The notes under the pieces were generated by a model. The model searched no databases, was not told where the DNA came from, and saw only the letters and a program-made list of their open reading frames with translations. The position numbers and the translations under genes are program-made. From NCBI GenBank assembly GCA_902627565.1, contig CACOJM010000011.1, forward strand, positions 1 through 38,219: a stretch of 38,219 bases of DNA. The letters are read 5' to 3'. The first letter of the stretch is position 1; every line of letters begins with the position of its first letter. This document shows, in pieces, positions 28,382 to 36,728 of the stretch. Source of the stretch: an uncultured Pelagibacteraceae bacterium. Lineage in GTDB: Bacteria > Pseudomonadota > Alphaproteobacteria > Pelagibacterales > Pelagibacteraceae.

Positions 28382-29476
28382 TTACTTTAATGTTGCTGCG
28401 TGAGCCATTCCTAGCTTCGCATTTGACATTTGAGCACCACTCCAGAAAGGAACAGCAATATCAGCAAAGTTTTTCATTGAAGTATAAACTTCATTGAAAA
28501 ATTTATTATCTTTAGCATTCTTGTTTAGAGAAGCCTTTGCTGCAGCCATATATTCTGTGAAATAATCTGAAGGTGTATCTTCTAAGATTACTCCATGTTT
28601 AGTAGTTAACTCTTTTAATGCTTTTCCATTTTCATAGATTCTGTAACTTAAAGATTTGGCTAATGAAGCATTAGCTGCAACTTCAAGAGACTTCTTCTCA
28701 TGATCACTCATTGCATTATAAGTTTTTCCAGTAATATAAAAGTCAGCATTTACTACCACTTGGTGTAAACCTTGTAGATAATAGTGCTTTAATACTTTTT
28801 GAAAACCAAATGTTAAATCTGGTTTTGGACAACACCATTCAGCAGCATCAATAGTTCCTGCCTCAAGAGCCGGTAGAATGTCACCGCCACCCATTGCAAC
28901 AGATGCTATACCAATGTCTTTATATGTTTGTCCTGGAATTCCTGGAGGAGTTCTGAATTTATATTTTCTAAAATCAGCCATATCTTTAATTGGCTTTGGA
29001 AACCAACCTAAAGCTTCTGGACCAACTGGTTGAATCATAAATCCTTTAATATCTCTTCCCATTTCTTTCCAAAGTTGGTCGTATAATTCTTTACCACCAC
29101 CGTATTGAAACCAAGATAAGAAAGCGATATTGTCAATTCCTACACCACCACCGGCTACTGGAGAACCAAATAGCATAGCAGCAGGGTGATCACCTGACCA
29201 ATAGTGTGTCCATGCAAATCCGCAATCAATCAAACCTTTATCTACTGCATCTAGAGTTTCTTTAACTCCAACTACAGCGCCCGCAGGTAAAATTTCGAAT
29301 TTCAATGAACCACTTGTTAAAGTAGTTACTGTGTCAGTAAAGTCTTTTAACATTTTTACTTCATCAGCTTTAGTGTTAAGAACAGTCTGACATTTTAGTG
29401 TTTTCGCAGCATTAGCATTAGAAACAAATCCTAATACCAAAGTAACTGCAAACAACATTGAAATGATTTTTTTCAT
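28382..29476 (-). CDS. dctP: TRAP transporter periplasmic substrate-binding protein
   Basis: A 364-residue exported binding protein with signal peptide MKKIISMLFAVTLVLGFVSN...ANA (cleavage near residue 23). The substrate-carboxylate arginine is in the KYKFRTPPGIPGQ segment, and the following ALEAGTIDAAEWCCPKPD stretch resembles the TakP/mannitol-type branch, in which the residue after this motif helps hold the ligand. That implies an organic acid, but the substrate cannot be read from sequence. A strong ribosome-binding site, AGAGGAA, lies 7 bases before the ATG, much better than in most genes in this window. Confidence 0.93.
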   Translation of the reverse strand: MKKIISMLFAVTLVLGFVSNANAAKTLKCQTVLNTKADEVKMLKDFTDTVTTLTSGSLKFEILPAGAVVGVKETLDAVDKGLIDCGFAWTHYWSGDHPAAMLFGSPVAGGGVGIDNIAFLSWFQYGGGKELYDQLWKEMGRDIKGFMIQPVGPEALGWFPKPIKDMADFRKYKFRTPPGIPGQTYKDIGIASVAMGGGDILPALEAGTIDAAEWCCPKPDLTFGFQKVLKHYYLQGLHQVVVNADFYITGKTYNAMSDHEKKSLEVAANASLAKSLSYRIYENGKALKELTTKHGVILEDTPSDYFTEYMAAAKASLNKNAKDNKFFNEVYTSMKNFADIAVPFWSGAQMSNAKLGMAHAATLK

Positions 29477-29498
29477 TATTATTCCTCTTTATTAGTTA

Positions 29499-29504
29499 AT
29501 TATA
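29499..29504 (-). promoter_or_regulatory. -10 box of the dctP operon promoter
   Basis: The minus strand has a perfect TATAAT 22 bases before the dctP ATG. The -35 region is only T-rich, with no good match, so an activator may be needed. It lies in the short divergent gap between dctP and the GMC oxidoreductase gene. Confidence 0.5.
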
Positions 29505-29557
29505 ACGCAATCATACAATCAGAAAAACTAAGCTGACACAAGTGACAATTGATAAAT

Positions 29558-31204
29558 ATGAGTGTAAAAACATTAAAAAACGAAAATAAAAAAATAATTC
29601 AACTATTAATGGAAAATTTTAATTATATAATTATTGGAGCAGGTTCTGCTGGATGTGTTCTTGCAAATAGACTCTCAGAAAATTCTTCTAACAAAGTACT
29701 ATTAATTGAGGCTGGAGGAAAAGATAACTATCCCTGGATACATATCCCAGTAGGATATTTTAAGACCATGCACAATCCGTCTGTTGATTGGTGTTATAAA
29801 ACTGAACCTGACGAAACAATGAATAACAGATCTATTCGTTATCCAAGAGGCAAAACACTTGGGGGAAGTTCATCAATTAATGGTTTACTATATATTAGAG
29901 GTCAAAGTAGAGATTATGATATCTGGCGACAATTAGGAAATACTGGCTGGGGTTGGGACGATGTTTTACCATATTTTATTAAAGCTGAAAATCAAGAAAG
30001 AGGTAAAGATAATTTTCATGGTGTAGGTGGTCCACTTTCAGTTTCAGATCAAAGAATTAAACTACCTTTATTAAATGAATTTCAAAATGCTGCTGAAGAA
30101 TTTGGTATTCCCAAAACAAAAGATTTTAATACAGGTGATAATCATGGATGTGGTTATTTCCAAGTAACTGAAAAAGATGGATTTAGATGTAGCACTGCGG
30201 TTGGTTATTTGAATCCTATAAAAAGTAGGAAAAATTTATCAATAATTACTAATGCACACGTAAAAAAAATTAATTTTGAAAATAAAACTGCAAAAGAAGT
30301 TGAATATTGGCAAGATAATGAACTTAAAAAAGTAACTTCTGATAAAGAAATAATTCTCTCATCTGGAGCTATTGGCTCTCCTCAAATTTTACAAACATCT
30401 GGAATAGGAAATTCGCAGAAACTCAAAGATTTAGGAATTGAAATAGTTCATGAATTAAAAGGTGTAGGTGAAAATTTACAAGATCACCTCATGTTTAGAC
30501 CAATTTATAAAGTTCATGGATTGAAATCTCTTAATAAAAAAATCAATAGTTTGTTTGGAAATTTAATGATTGGATTAGAGTATGTCTTTAATCGTAGTGG
30601 TCCAATGACCATGGGTGCTAGTCAAATGTGTATGTTTGCAAAAAGTGATCCTTCTTTGGAATTACCTGATCTTCAATGGCATGTTCAGCCTATGAGTATG
30701 GACACATTGGGGGCAACTAAAAATCATGACTTCCATGCTTTTACACCCACTGTTTCAAATATAAGACCTACTAGTAGAGGTAATGTAACCATTTCAGATA
30801 AAGATTCTAGAATTTATGCAAAAATTAAAATGAACTATCTTTCCACTGATCACGATAGAATGGTAGCAGCTAAAGGACTAAAACTTACAAGAAAAATAGT
30901 AATGGAGTCAAAAACTTTCAAAAAATACAAACCCGAGGAATATAGACCAGGCATAAATATTAATGACGACGAGGCTCTTGTGAAAGCTGGATCTGATTAT
31001 ACTCAGACAATTTTTCACCCTGTTGGTACTTGTAAAATGGGTCAGGATGATATGGCTGTAGTTGACGAAAAATTAAAAGTAAAAGGAATTAAAAATTTAA
31101 GAGTAATCGATGCATCAATAATGCCAAACATAACATCTGGTAACACTAATGCACCAACAATAATGATTGCAGAAAAAGGTGCTGATATGATACTTACAAA
31201 TTAA
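29558..31204 (+). CDS. GMC-family FAD-dependent oxidoreductase (choline dehydrogenase-like)
   Basis: FAD-dependent alcohol oxidase or dehydrogenase of the glucose-methanol-choline family. The FAD motif IIGAGSAGCVLANRLS is near the N-terminus, followed by YPRGKTLGGSSSINGLLYIRG, SSGAIGSPQILQTSGIG (second GMC signature), and the C-terminal catalytic pattern FHPVGTCKMG...NTNAPTIMIAEKGAD. The start is uncertain: ATG at 29558 (548 residues) or ATG at 29609 (531 residues), the latter placing the FAD motif at the usual distance from the N-terminus. The natural substrate (choline, another alcohol) is not evident. Its TAA shares a base with the next start. Confidence 0.9.
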   Translation: MSVKTLKNENKKIIQLLMENFNYIIIGAGSAGCVLANRLSENSSNKVLLIEAGGKDNYPWIHIPVGYFKTMHNPSVDWCYKTEPDETMNNRSIRYPRGKTLGGSSSINGLLYIRGQSRDYDIWRQLGNTGWGWDDVLPYFIKAENQERGKDNFHGVGGPLSVSDQRIKLPLLNEFQNAAEEFGIPKTKDFNTGDNHGCGYFQVTEKDGFRCSTAVGYLNPIKSRKNLSIITNAHVKKINFENKTAKEVEYWQDNELKKVTSDKEIILSSGAIGSPQILQTSGIGNSQKLKDLGIEIVHELKGVGENLQDHLMFRPIYKVHGLKSLNKKINSLFGNLMIGLEYVFNRSGPMTMGASQMCMFAKSDPSLELPDLQWHVQPMSMDTLGATKNHDFHAFTPTVSNIRPTSRGNVTISDKDSRIYAKIKMNYLSTDHDRMVAAKGLKLTRKIVMESKTFKKYKPEEYRPGININDDEALVKAGSDYTQTIFHPVGTCKMGQDDMAVVDEKLKVKGIKNLRVIDASIMPNITSGNTNAPTIMIAEKGADMILTN

Positions 31205-31797
31205 TGTTTCCTGAATTATTTTCCCCTGAGCAATTAACAATTTTAACTCAGATTATTTTAATTGATTTAGTTCTTGCTGGAGATAATGCAATTATAATTG
31301 GAATGGTTGCATCAAAATTTCCATTAGAACAAAGAAAAAAAATTATTATTTTTGGTATTGGTGGAGCAGTAATCTTAAGAATTATATTAACTTTACTTAC
31401 AGCATATTTGTTGCAAATAACTGGCTTGAGACTTATTGGTGGAATACTTTTACTTTATATTGTCTATAAACTTTATACTGATGTCATTAAAGGAGCTGAT
31501 CATGAGGGAGATATAAAAGTTGATAATTCAAGTTTTCTCAAAGCTATTTGGACTATTTTATTAGCCGACTTCACTATGAGTTTAGATAACGTATTAGGAG
31601 TTGCAGGAGCTGCTGGTGACCATTATGGATTGTTAGTATTTGGTTTGGTTTTATCAATTGTATTAATGGCTTTTGCCGCAACATTAATTTCGAATTGGAT
31701 TAAGAAATATAAATGGATCGCATGGGCCGGTTTATTAGCAATTTTATTGGTTGCTATTGAGTTGATTTACACTGATATTAAAATATTATTTTTATAA
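31204..31797 (+). CDS. TerC-family integral membrane protein (YjbE-type)
   Basis: A 197-residue membrane protein with seven or so hydrophobic helices. The two acidic motifs of the family are present, LAGDNAIIIGM (D27) near the start and SLDNVLGVAG in the second half; in TerC proteins they are thought to hold a metal ion. Related YjbE/YceF proteins export manganese or help metallate exported proteins; this is a family inference. It starts at TAATG overlap with the GMC gene and ends in a TAATG overlap with the next gene. Confidence 0.88.
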   Translation: MFPELFSPEQLTILTQIILIDLVLAGDNAIIIGMVASKFPLEQRKKIIIFGIGGAVILRIILTLLTAYLLQITGLRLIGGILLLYIVYKLYTDVIKGADHEGDIKVDNSSFLKAIWTILLADFTMSLDNVLGVAGAAGDHYGLLVFGLVLSIVLMAFAATLISNWIKKYKWIAWAGLLAILLVAIELIYTDIKILFL

Positions 31798-32564
31798 TGT
31801 TCTTAAAAAATTATAATTTCAAAAATAAGACAGCTATTGTTACCGGTGCAGGCAAAGGTATCGGTAGAGCTTGTGCAATAGCTCTGGCAGAAGCGGGAGC
31901 AAATGTAATAATTATTAGTAGAACTAAGAAAGATTTAAATGAAGTTTCAAAGAAAATTAAAAAATTTAAAACTAAATGTAAATCTTATGTTTGTGACATT
32001 ACAAATTATAATGATATTAAAGAAATTATTGATAAACAGTCTAAAATAGATATTTTAATAAACAATGCTGGTAATAACAGACCAGCACATTTTACAAAAG
32101 TAAAAACCAAAGATATGGAACATATGGTTAAAATTAATACCATAGCCACTTTTAATCTTGCAAATTTGTGTGCTCTAAAAATGATTAAATCAAAAAATAG
32201 AAAAAAAACAGGTGGTGCTATAATTAATATGTCATCTCAAATGGGTCATGTCGGTGGACCAATAAGAAGTGTTTATAACATGAATAAATTTGGTTTAGAG
32301 GGTTTAACAAAAGGAATGTCTTTAGATCTTGCAAAATATAATATTAGAGTAAACACTGTTTGTCCTACATTTGTTGTTACCCCTATGACAAAGAAATTTT
32401 TAAAAGATAAAAAATTCAAAAGGGATATGTTAAATAATATTCCTCTTGGAAGATTTGCTGAATTATCTGAAGTAGCATCTGCCGTAGTATTTTTGGCTTC
32501 TGATGCAGCATCAATGATTACAGGTACTTCATTATTAGTTGATGGCGGATGGACTGCAAAATAA
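31797..32564 (+). CDS. Short-chain dehydrogenase/reductase (SDR)
   Basis: A 255-residue classical SDR with TGAGKGIG (16-23), NNAG (89-92), active-site S146/Y160/K164 and the C-terminal GTSLLVDGGWTAK typical of sugar-alcohol or 3-oxoacyl-ACP reductases (gluconate 5-dehydrogenase-like). R42 after the second strand (IIISRTKKD) suggests NADP. It differs from the other SDR in this window at this position (D41 there). Translation is probably coupled to the TerC gene by the TAATG overlap. Confidence 0.88.
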   Translation: MFLKNYNFKNKTAIVTGAGKGIGRACAIALAEAGANVIIISRTKKDLNEVSKKIKKFKTKCKSYVCDITNYNDIKEIIDKQSKIDILINNAGNNRPAHFTKVKTKDMEHMVKINTIATFNLANLCALKMIKSKNRKKTGGAIINMSSQMGHVGGPIRSVYNMNKFGLEGLTKGMSLDLAKYNIRVNTVCPTFVVTPMTKKFLKDKKFKRDMLNNIPLGRFAELSEVASAVVFLASDAASMITGTSLLVDGGWTAK

Positions 32565-33352
32565 TATTTAGATTTTTATTTGTAATAATTTTTTTTACTA
32601 ACACTCATCTTAATGCTATTGAGTTTAAGGGAAAATTTTTACAAGGTCATTATATTGTTGGTATTACTGAACCAGCTGCAAGAATCATAATTGATAAAAA
32701 AGAAGTTAAAGTATCAAAAGAAGGTTATTTTGTTTTTGGAATTGATAGAGATAGAAAATTTGATTTAACTATAACAAAAATAGTTAACGGAAAAAAAGAT
32801 AAAATTATTAAAAAAGTTTTAAAAAGAAAATATAATATTCAAAGAATAGATGGTTTGGAAGAAAGCAAAGTCACTCCTCCAGAGTCTGTTTATAAAAGAA
32901 TTAAAGAGGAAAATAATAAAATTGGAGAAGCAAGAGCAATTAATTCTGATTTACCTTTTTTCAAAAATCAATTTATTATGCCTGTGAAAGGTATCATTAG
33001 TGGAGTTTATGGTAGTCAAAGAATTTTAAATGGTAAACCTAGATGGCCTCATTATGGAATTGATATTGCGGCTAAGCAAGGTACTATGATCAAGTCATCT
33101 GGGTCAGGTATTGTTACTATGGCAGAGGATGATCTTTATTATACAGGTGGAACAATTATTATGGATCATGGTCACGGTATCTCAACTATTTATTCACATC
33201 TTGAAAATGTAATGGTGTCTGTTGGAGATCAAATTAATCAAGGAGACATAATTGGAACTGTTGGCTCAACTGGAAGATCAACGGGTCCGCATTTAGATTT
33301 TAGAGTAAATTGGTTTCAGACTAGACTAGATCCTATGTCTATAATAAATTAA
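32549..33352 (+). CDS. M23-family (LytM-like) metallopeptidase, exported
   Basis: A 267-residue protein: a hydrophobic signal (about residues 4-22), an N-terminal beta domain with lysine-rich segments, and a C-terminal M23 domain. Zinc ligands H168 and D172 (HYGID) are present, with HGHGISTIYSHL (H217). The last motif is GPHLD (248-250) in place of the usual GPHLH, so the second histidine, normally a zinc ligand, is Asp. I recall GPHLDWR-type variants in proteobacterial M23 proteins, so the protein may still bind zinc. It starts inside the end of the SDR gene, a 16-base overlap. Confidence 0.88.
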   Translation: MDCKIIFRFLFVIIFFTNTHLNAIEFKGKFLQGHYIVGITEPAARIIIDKKEVKVSKEGYFVFGIDRDRKFDLTITKIVNGKKDKIIKKVLKRKYNIQRIDGLEESKVTPPESVYKRIKEENNKIGEARAINSDLPFFKNQFIMPVKGIISGVYGSQRILNGKPRWPHYGIDIAAKQGTMIKSSGSGIVTMAEDDLYYTGGTIIMDHGHGISTIYSHLENVMVSVGDQINQGDIIGTVGSTGRSTGPHLDFRVNWFQTRLDPMSIIN

Positions 33353-33355
33353 ATC

Positions 33356-33475
33356 ATGCAAACATTAATTCTATTAGTTTTAGTAATCGTTATTGGTTGG
33401 GTGTTATTCAGGCCTTTTAATAAAAAGGAAATTGATAGATATAACGACAAAGATTGGCCTGATATAAATTCATAG
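33356..33475 (+). CDS. 39-residue single-pass membrane peptide, unknown
   Basis: The ATG follows the M23 stop by 3 bases. The peptide is one hydrophobic helix (MQTLILLVLVIVIGWVLFRP) followed by a charged tail rich in Asp and Lys (NKKEIDRYNDKDWPDINS). The family is not recognised. The position in line with the preceding operon and the clean helix-plus-tail pattern favour a real gene, too short to be found by most gene callers. Confidence 0.5.
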   Translation: MQTLILLVLVIVIGWVLFRPFNKKEIDRYNDKDWPDINS

Positions 33476-33503
33476 AAAAGTACTTTGCAACAGAACTACC
33501 AGA

Positions 33504-34808
33504 TTAAATTTCAGATCTAGCTCTTAACCTTTCATACATAAGTCGGACTTTTACACCTAAATCTAAAAAAGGTTGTGGGGGCAACCAAGTTGGTTTACTT
33601 CTAGCTTCAATAGTTTCAATTTCTTCAGTGTGTTCATTGCTAGCTTTAATGGCAATTTGCTCTCCAAACAAAGTTCCAACTCCTATTCCAGAACCATTAT
33701 AACAACCTGCAACATATATATTGTCATTAATTTTTTCAAAAATTTGTGAGCTATTTCTTGTCCTTGAAACAATACCTGACCAAGTTGATTGAATAATATC
33801 ATTTGGCAATTGTGGAAATCTTTTTTTAATTCCAATTTTTTGATTAATGGACCTTTTTTCAAGAACTGATTTAGACATTACAAATGGATTATAAACTTCA
33901 GCAGTGTTTCTAATTAATATTCTTCTATCTTTTGTCATTCTTATAGTGGCTCCCATTGGTTTCACCGGCAAAACACCCCACTCTTTGGGTTCTCCAATTG
34001 ATTTGAATTCTTCATTTGTTAATGCTCTTGTCATGCTAGCTGTTAAAGTTATTGGAAAATTATAATTTGTTTTAATTCCTAGTGATTTTAAAAATCCATT
34101 AGTAGCAAATATAACTTTTGCTGTTTTAATAGATCCATTTTTAAAATTACAATTAATAAAACCATTTGAATTATTCCAACTTAATAATTGTGAATTTTCA
34201 TAAAGATCTACATTTTCAGGCAAAGTATCAATCATAGCTCTTACCAACTTTCCTGGATGCAATAAAATTCCCCCTTTAGTATAAAGAGCAATATTATAAA
34301 AATTTGTACCTAGTCGTTTTTTGAGATCTTTATTAAACAATATATTATGTTGAAATCCTAATTTTGAAAGTGTTTCTGAAAAATTTTCTAAAATTCTTTT
34401 ATCCTCTGGCTTTGATGATGCAAAATATTTTCCACATTCATTCCAATCACAATCTACTTGATGTTCTTTAATAAATCTTTTAACCGTCTCTATGCCTAAT
34501 TTATAAATATCAGCTTTTTTTTTATAATTTTTCAATTCTTTGTTAGAGGTGAATCCGTCATTTAAAGTTGTATCAACTAAATAACCAGAGTTTCTTGAGC
34601 TTGCACCCTCACCGGCTAATTGGGCTTCAACTATTATTATTTTCTTATTTGGATAAAGTTGGCCTAATTTTCTTGCAGCAGATAAACCTGTAAAACCAGC
34701 TCCAACAATTAACCATTCACAATCTAAATTTGATGAGAGAGATTTAATATTACTTCTAGAATTTAGATCATTAATCCAACTACACTCATTATCATTGATT
34801 AATTCCAT
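33504..34808 (-). CDS. FAD-dependent amine oxidase-like protein (DAO/PuuB type)
   Basis: A 434-residue oxidoreductase of the DAO superfamily. The FAD motif GAGFTG spans residues 36-41 with E61 at the end of the second strand, then the ASSRNSG segment (69-75), which is typical of the gamma-glutamylputrescine oxidase / taurine-dehydrogenase-large-subunit branch. The N-terminal ~30 residues lead into the first strand as in PuuB-like proteins. It starts 10 bases after the carbamoyltransferase stop, so they form one unit. The substrate is probably an amine or N-methyl amine; specificity cannot be read from the sequence. Confidence 0.85.
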   Translation of the reverse strand: MELINDNECSWINDLNSRSNIKSLSSNLDCEWLIVGAGFTGLSAARKLGQLYPNKKIIIVEAQLAGEGASSRNSGYLVDTTLNDGFTSNKELKNYKKKADIYKLGIETVKRFIKEHQVDCDWNECGKYFASSKPEDKRILENFSETLSKLGFQHNILFNKDLKKRLGTNFYNIALYTKGGILLHPGKLVRAMIDTLPENVDLYENSQLLSWNNSNGFINCNFKNGSIKTAKVIFATNGFLKSLGIKTNYNFPITLTASMTRALTNEEFKSIGEPKEWGVLPVKPMGATIRMTKDRRILIRNTAEVYNPFVMSKSVLEKRSINQKIGIKKRFPQLPNDIIQSTWSGIVSRTRNSSQIFEKINDNIYVAGCYNGSGIGVGTLFGEQIAIKASNEHTEEIETIEARSKPTWLPPQPFLDLGVKVRLMYERLRARSEI

Positions 34809-34818
34809 TATAATGAAT

Positions 34819-36654
34819 TTAATCTAATTCAAATTCTTTTGTATAGTCTTTTTTAAGATTTGAATCCTGTTTAGTTTTGTCCAAAACACAATTTCCAATA
34901 ACAAGGTAGTCTAATTCAGTTCCCATGAAACAATTAAATGCGTCTTTAGGGGTATTTACTATTGGCTCTCCTCTTACATTAAAAGATGTATTTACTATAA
35001 CAGGGCAACCTGTTTTTTCTTTAAATTTTGATATTAAATCGTAATAAGGTTTATTATGTTTTTTATCTACTGTTTGGATTCTTGCAGAATAATCAACGTG
35101 TGTGACTGCTGGTATTTCTGATCTTTTAATATTTAATTTATCAATTCCAAATAATTTTTTTTGTTCATCAGACATCTGAATTTGTTTATTTAAATTTATA
35201 TTTGCCACCAGCAGCATATAGGGGCTATCAACATTCATATCAAACCAATCTGACAAATCTTCTTTTAAAACTGAAGGAGCAAAAGGTCTAAAACTCTCTC
35301 TATATTTCACCTTTAAATTCAAATTTTTTTGCATCTTATCGGATCTCGGGTCACCTAAAATTGATCTTCCGCCTAAGGCTCTTGGACCAAATTCCATTCT
35401 TCCCTGAAACCAGCCAATTGCTTTTTCTTTGGATAAATAATCAGATGTTTGATCGATTAAATTTTCATAATTTACAACTTCATAGTTTGCTCCTAAAGAT
35501 TTTAATTCATTTTCTATTTGATCTTGAGAAAATTCTGTCCCCAAATAAGATCCTGCCATATCATCATCTGGATTTATAATTCTTTTATTTCCTTGATCGA
35601 TGTACCATAAAGCTAATGCTGCTCCCAGTGAACCACCGGCATCTCCAGCAGCAGGTTGTATCCAAATATTATCAAATATTTTCTCTTTAAGAATTTTACC
35701 ATTAGCTACACAATTTAATGCAACTCCACCTGCAAGACATAAGTTTTTAATTCCATATTCATTACGTATTGCTCTAGCTAATTTAATCATAATTTCTTCA
35801 GTAACTTTTTGAATAGATGATGCTATATCCATATGAAATTGAGTTAATCTCTCATTTTTTGGATCTCTAGGTTTCTGCCCAAATAAATTATGAAAATAAT
35901 TATTGGTCATTGTAAGACCTGTGGCATAATTAAAATATTTTTGGTTTAATCTAAAAGTACCATCATCTTTTATATCTATTAATTCTTTAATTTTATCCTC
36001 ATAATTGGGATTTCCATAAGGAGCTAAACCCATTAATTTATATTCACCACTATTTACTTTGAAACCTGTATAATAAGTAAATGCAGAATAAAGTAATCCA
36101 AGAGAATGAGGGAAATGAATTTCTTTTTTTATTTCTAAATTTTCATTTTTTCCTACTGCTACAGTAGTTGTTGCCCACTCGCCTACACCATCTGCAGTTA
36201 ATATAACAGCTTCCTCAAAAGGTGAAGGGAAAAAAGCACTAGCTGCATGACTTAAATGATGATCCGAAAAAAAAATATTTTCATCAGATTTGTAGTTTTG
36301 ATCATGCTTTTTTAGATTATTAAATAAAAGATTTTTTTGAAATAGTTTTTCTTTGATCCACAAAGGCATAGCTTTTGCAAAAGAAACAAAACCTTTAGGT
36401 GCAAAAGCTACATAAGTTTCTAATAATCTTTCAAATTTTAAAAATGGTTTTTCAAAAAAAACTATTTGATCAACTTCACTTAATTTTAAGTTTGCGTACT
36501 TTAAGACAAACTCTATAGCATTATGAGGATAATTTGGATCATGTTTTTTTCTTGTAAATCTTTCCTCTTGAGCTGCAGCAACTATTTTTCCGTTTACTAA
36601 AATACATGCCGCACTATCATGATAGAAAGCTGAAATACCTAAAATAGAGTTCAC
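34819..36654 (-). CDS. Carbamoyltransferase (NodU/CmcH/TobZ family)
   Basis: Transfers a carbamoyl group from carbamoyl phosphate to a hydroxyl of a sugar or similar acceptor, by way of carbamoyl-adenylate. The N-terminal Kae1-like domain carries the metal motif HHLSHAAS (H132, H133, H136) followed by ILTADGVGEW (about 151-160). The C-terminal domain has FQGRMEFGPRALGGRSILGDPR and ESFRPFAPSVL. The length of 611 residues is typical. The start is GTG at 36654, one base after the stop of the upstream DUF5989 gene, so no ATG is available. The acceptor is unknown; relatives act on lipid, glycan or antibiotic precursors. Confidence 0.93.
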   Translation of the reverse strand: MNSILGISAFYHDSAACILVNGKIVAAAQEERFTRKKHDPNYPHNAIEFVLKYANLKLSEVDQIVFFEKPFLKFERLLETYVAFAPKGFVSFAKAMPLWIKEKLFQKNLLFNNLKKHDQNYKSDENIFFSDHHLSHAASAFFPSPFEEAVILTADGVGEWATTTVAVGKNENLEIKKEIHFPHSLGLLYSAFTYYTGFKVNSGEYKLMGLAPYGNPNYEDKIKELIDIKDDGTFRLNQKYFNYATGLTMTNNYFHNLFGQKPRDPKNERLTQFHMDIASSIQKVTEEIMIKLARAIRNEYGIKNLCLAGGVALNCVANGKILKEKIFDNIWIQPAAGDAGGSLGAALALWYIDQGNKRIINPDDDMAGSYLGTEFSQDQIENELKSLGANYEVVNYENLIDQTSDYLSKEKAIGWFQGRMEFGPRALGGRSILGDPRSDKMQKNLNLKVKYRESFRPFAPSVLKEDLSDWFDMNVDSPYMLLVANINLNKQIQMSDEQKKLFGIDKLNIKRSEIPAVTHVDYSARIQTVDKKHNKPYYDLISKFKEKTGCPVIVNTSFNVRGEPIVNTPKDAFNCFMGTELDYLVIGNCVLDKTKQDSNLKKDYTKEFELD

Positions 36655-36655
36655 T

Positions 36656-36727
36656 TTAAAAAATTGTATAGATAAATGGAGCTACTGCTGAACCTTGAGT
36701 TAATACTATTAAACCACCAAATAAAAC
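36656..36727 (-). pseudogene. 3' end of a DUF5989 gene, cut at the junction
   Basis: The last 24 codons of a small membrane protein in front of the carbamoyltransferase: VLFGGLIVLTQGSAVAPFIY followed by TIF and TAA (36656-36658). This is very close to the conserved C-terminus of DUF5989 proteins, about 50 residues long and commonly encoded next to NodU-type carbamoyltransferases. The reading frame continues to the right into sequence that belongs to xsc in the opposite strand (next codons give Ile-Pro-Cys), so roughly the first half is missing. Confidence 0.7.
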
Positions 36728-36728
36728 T

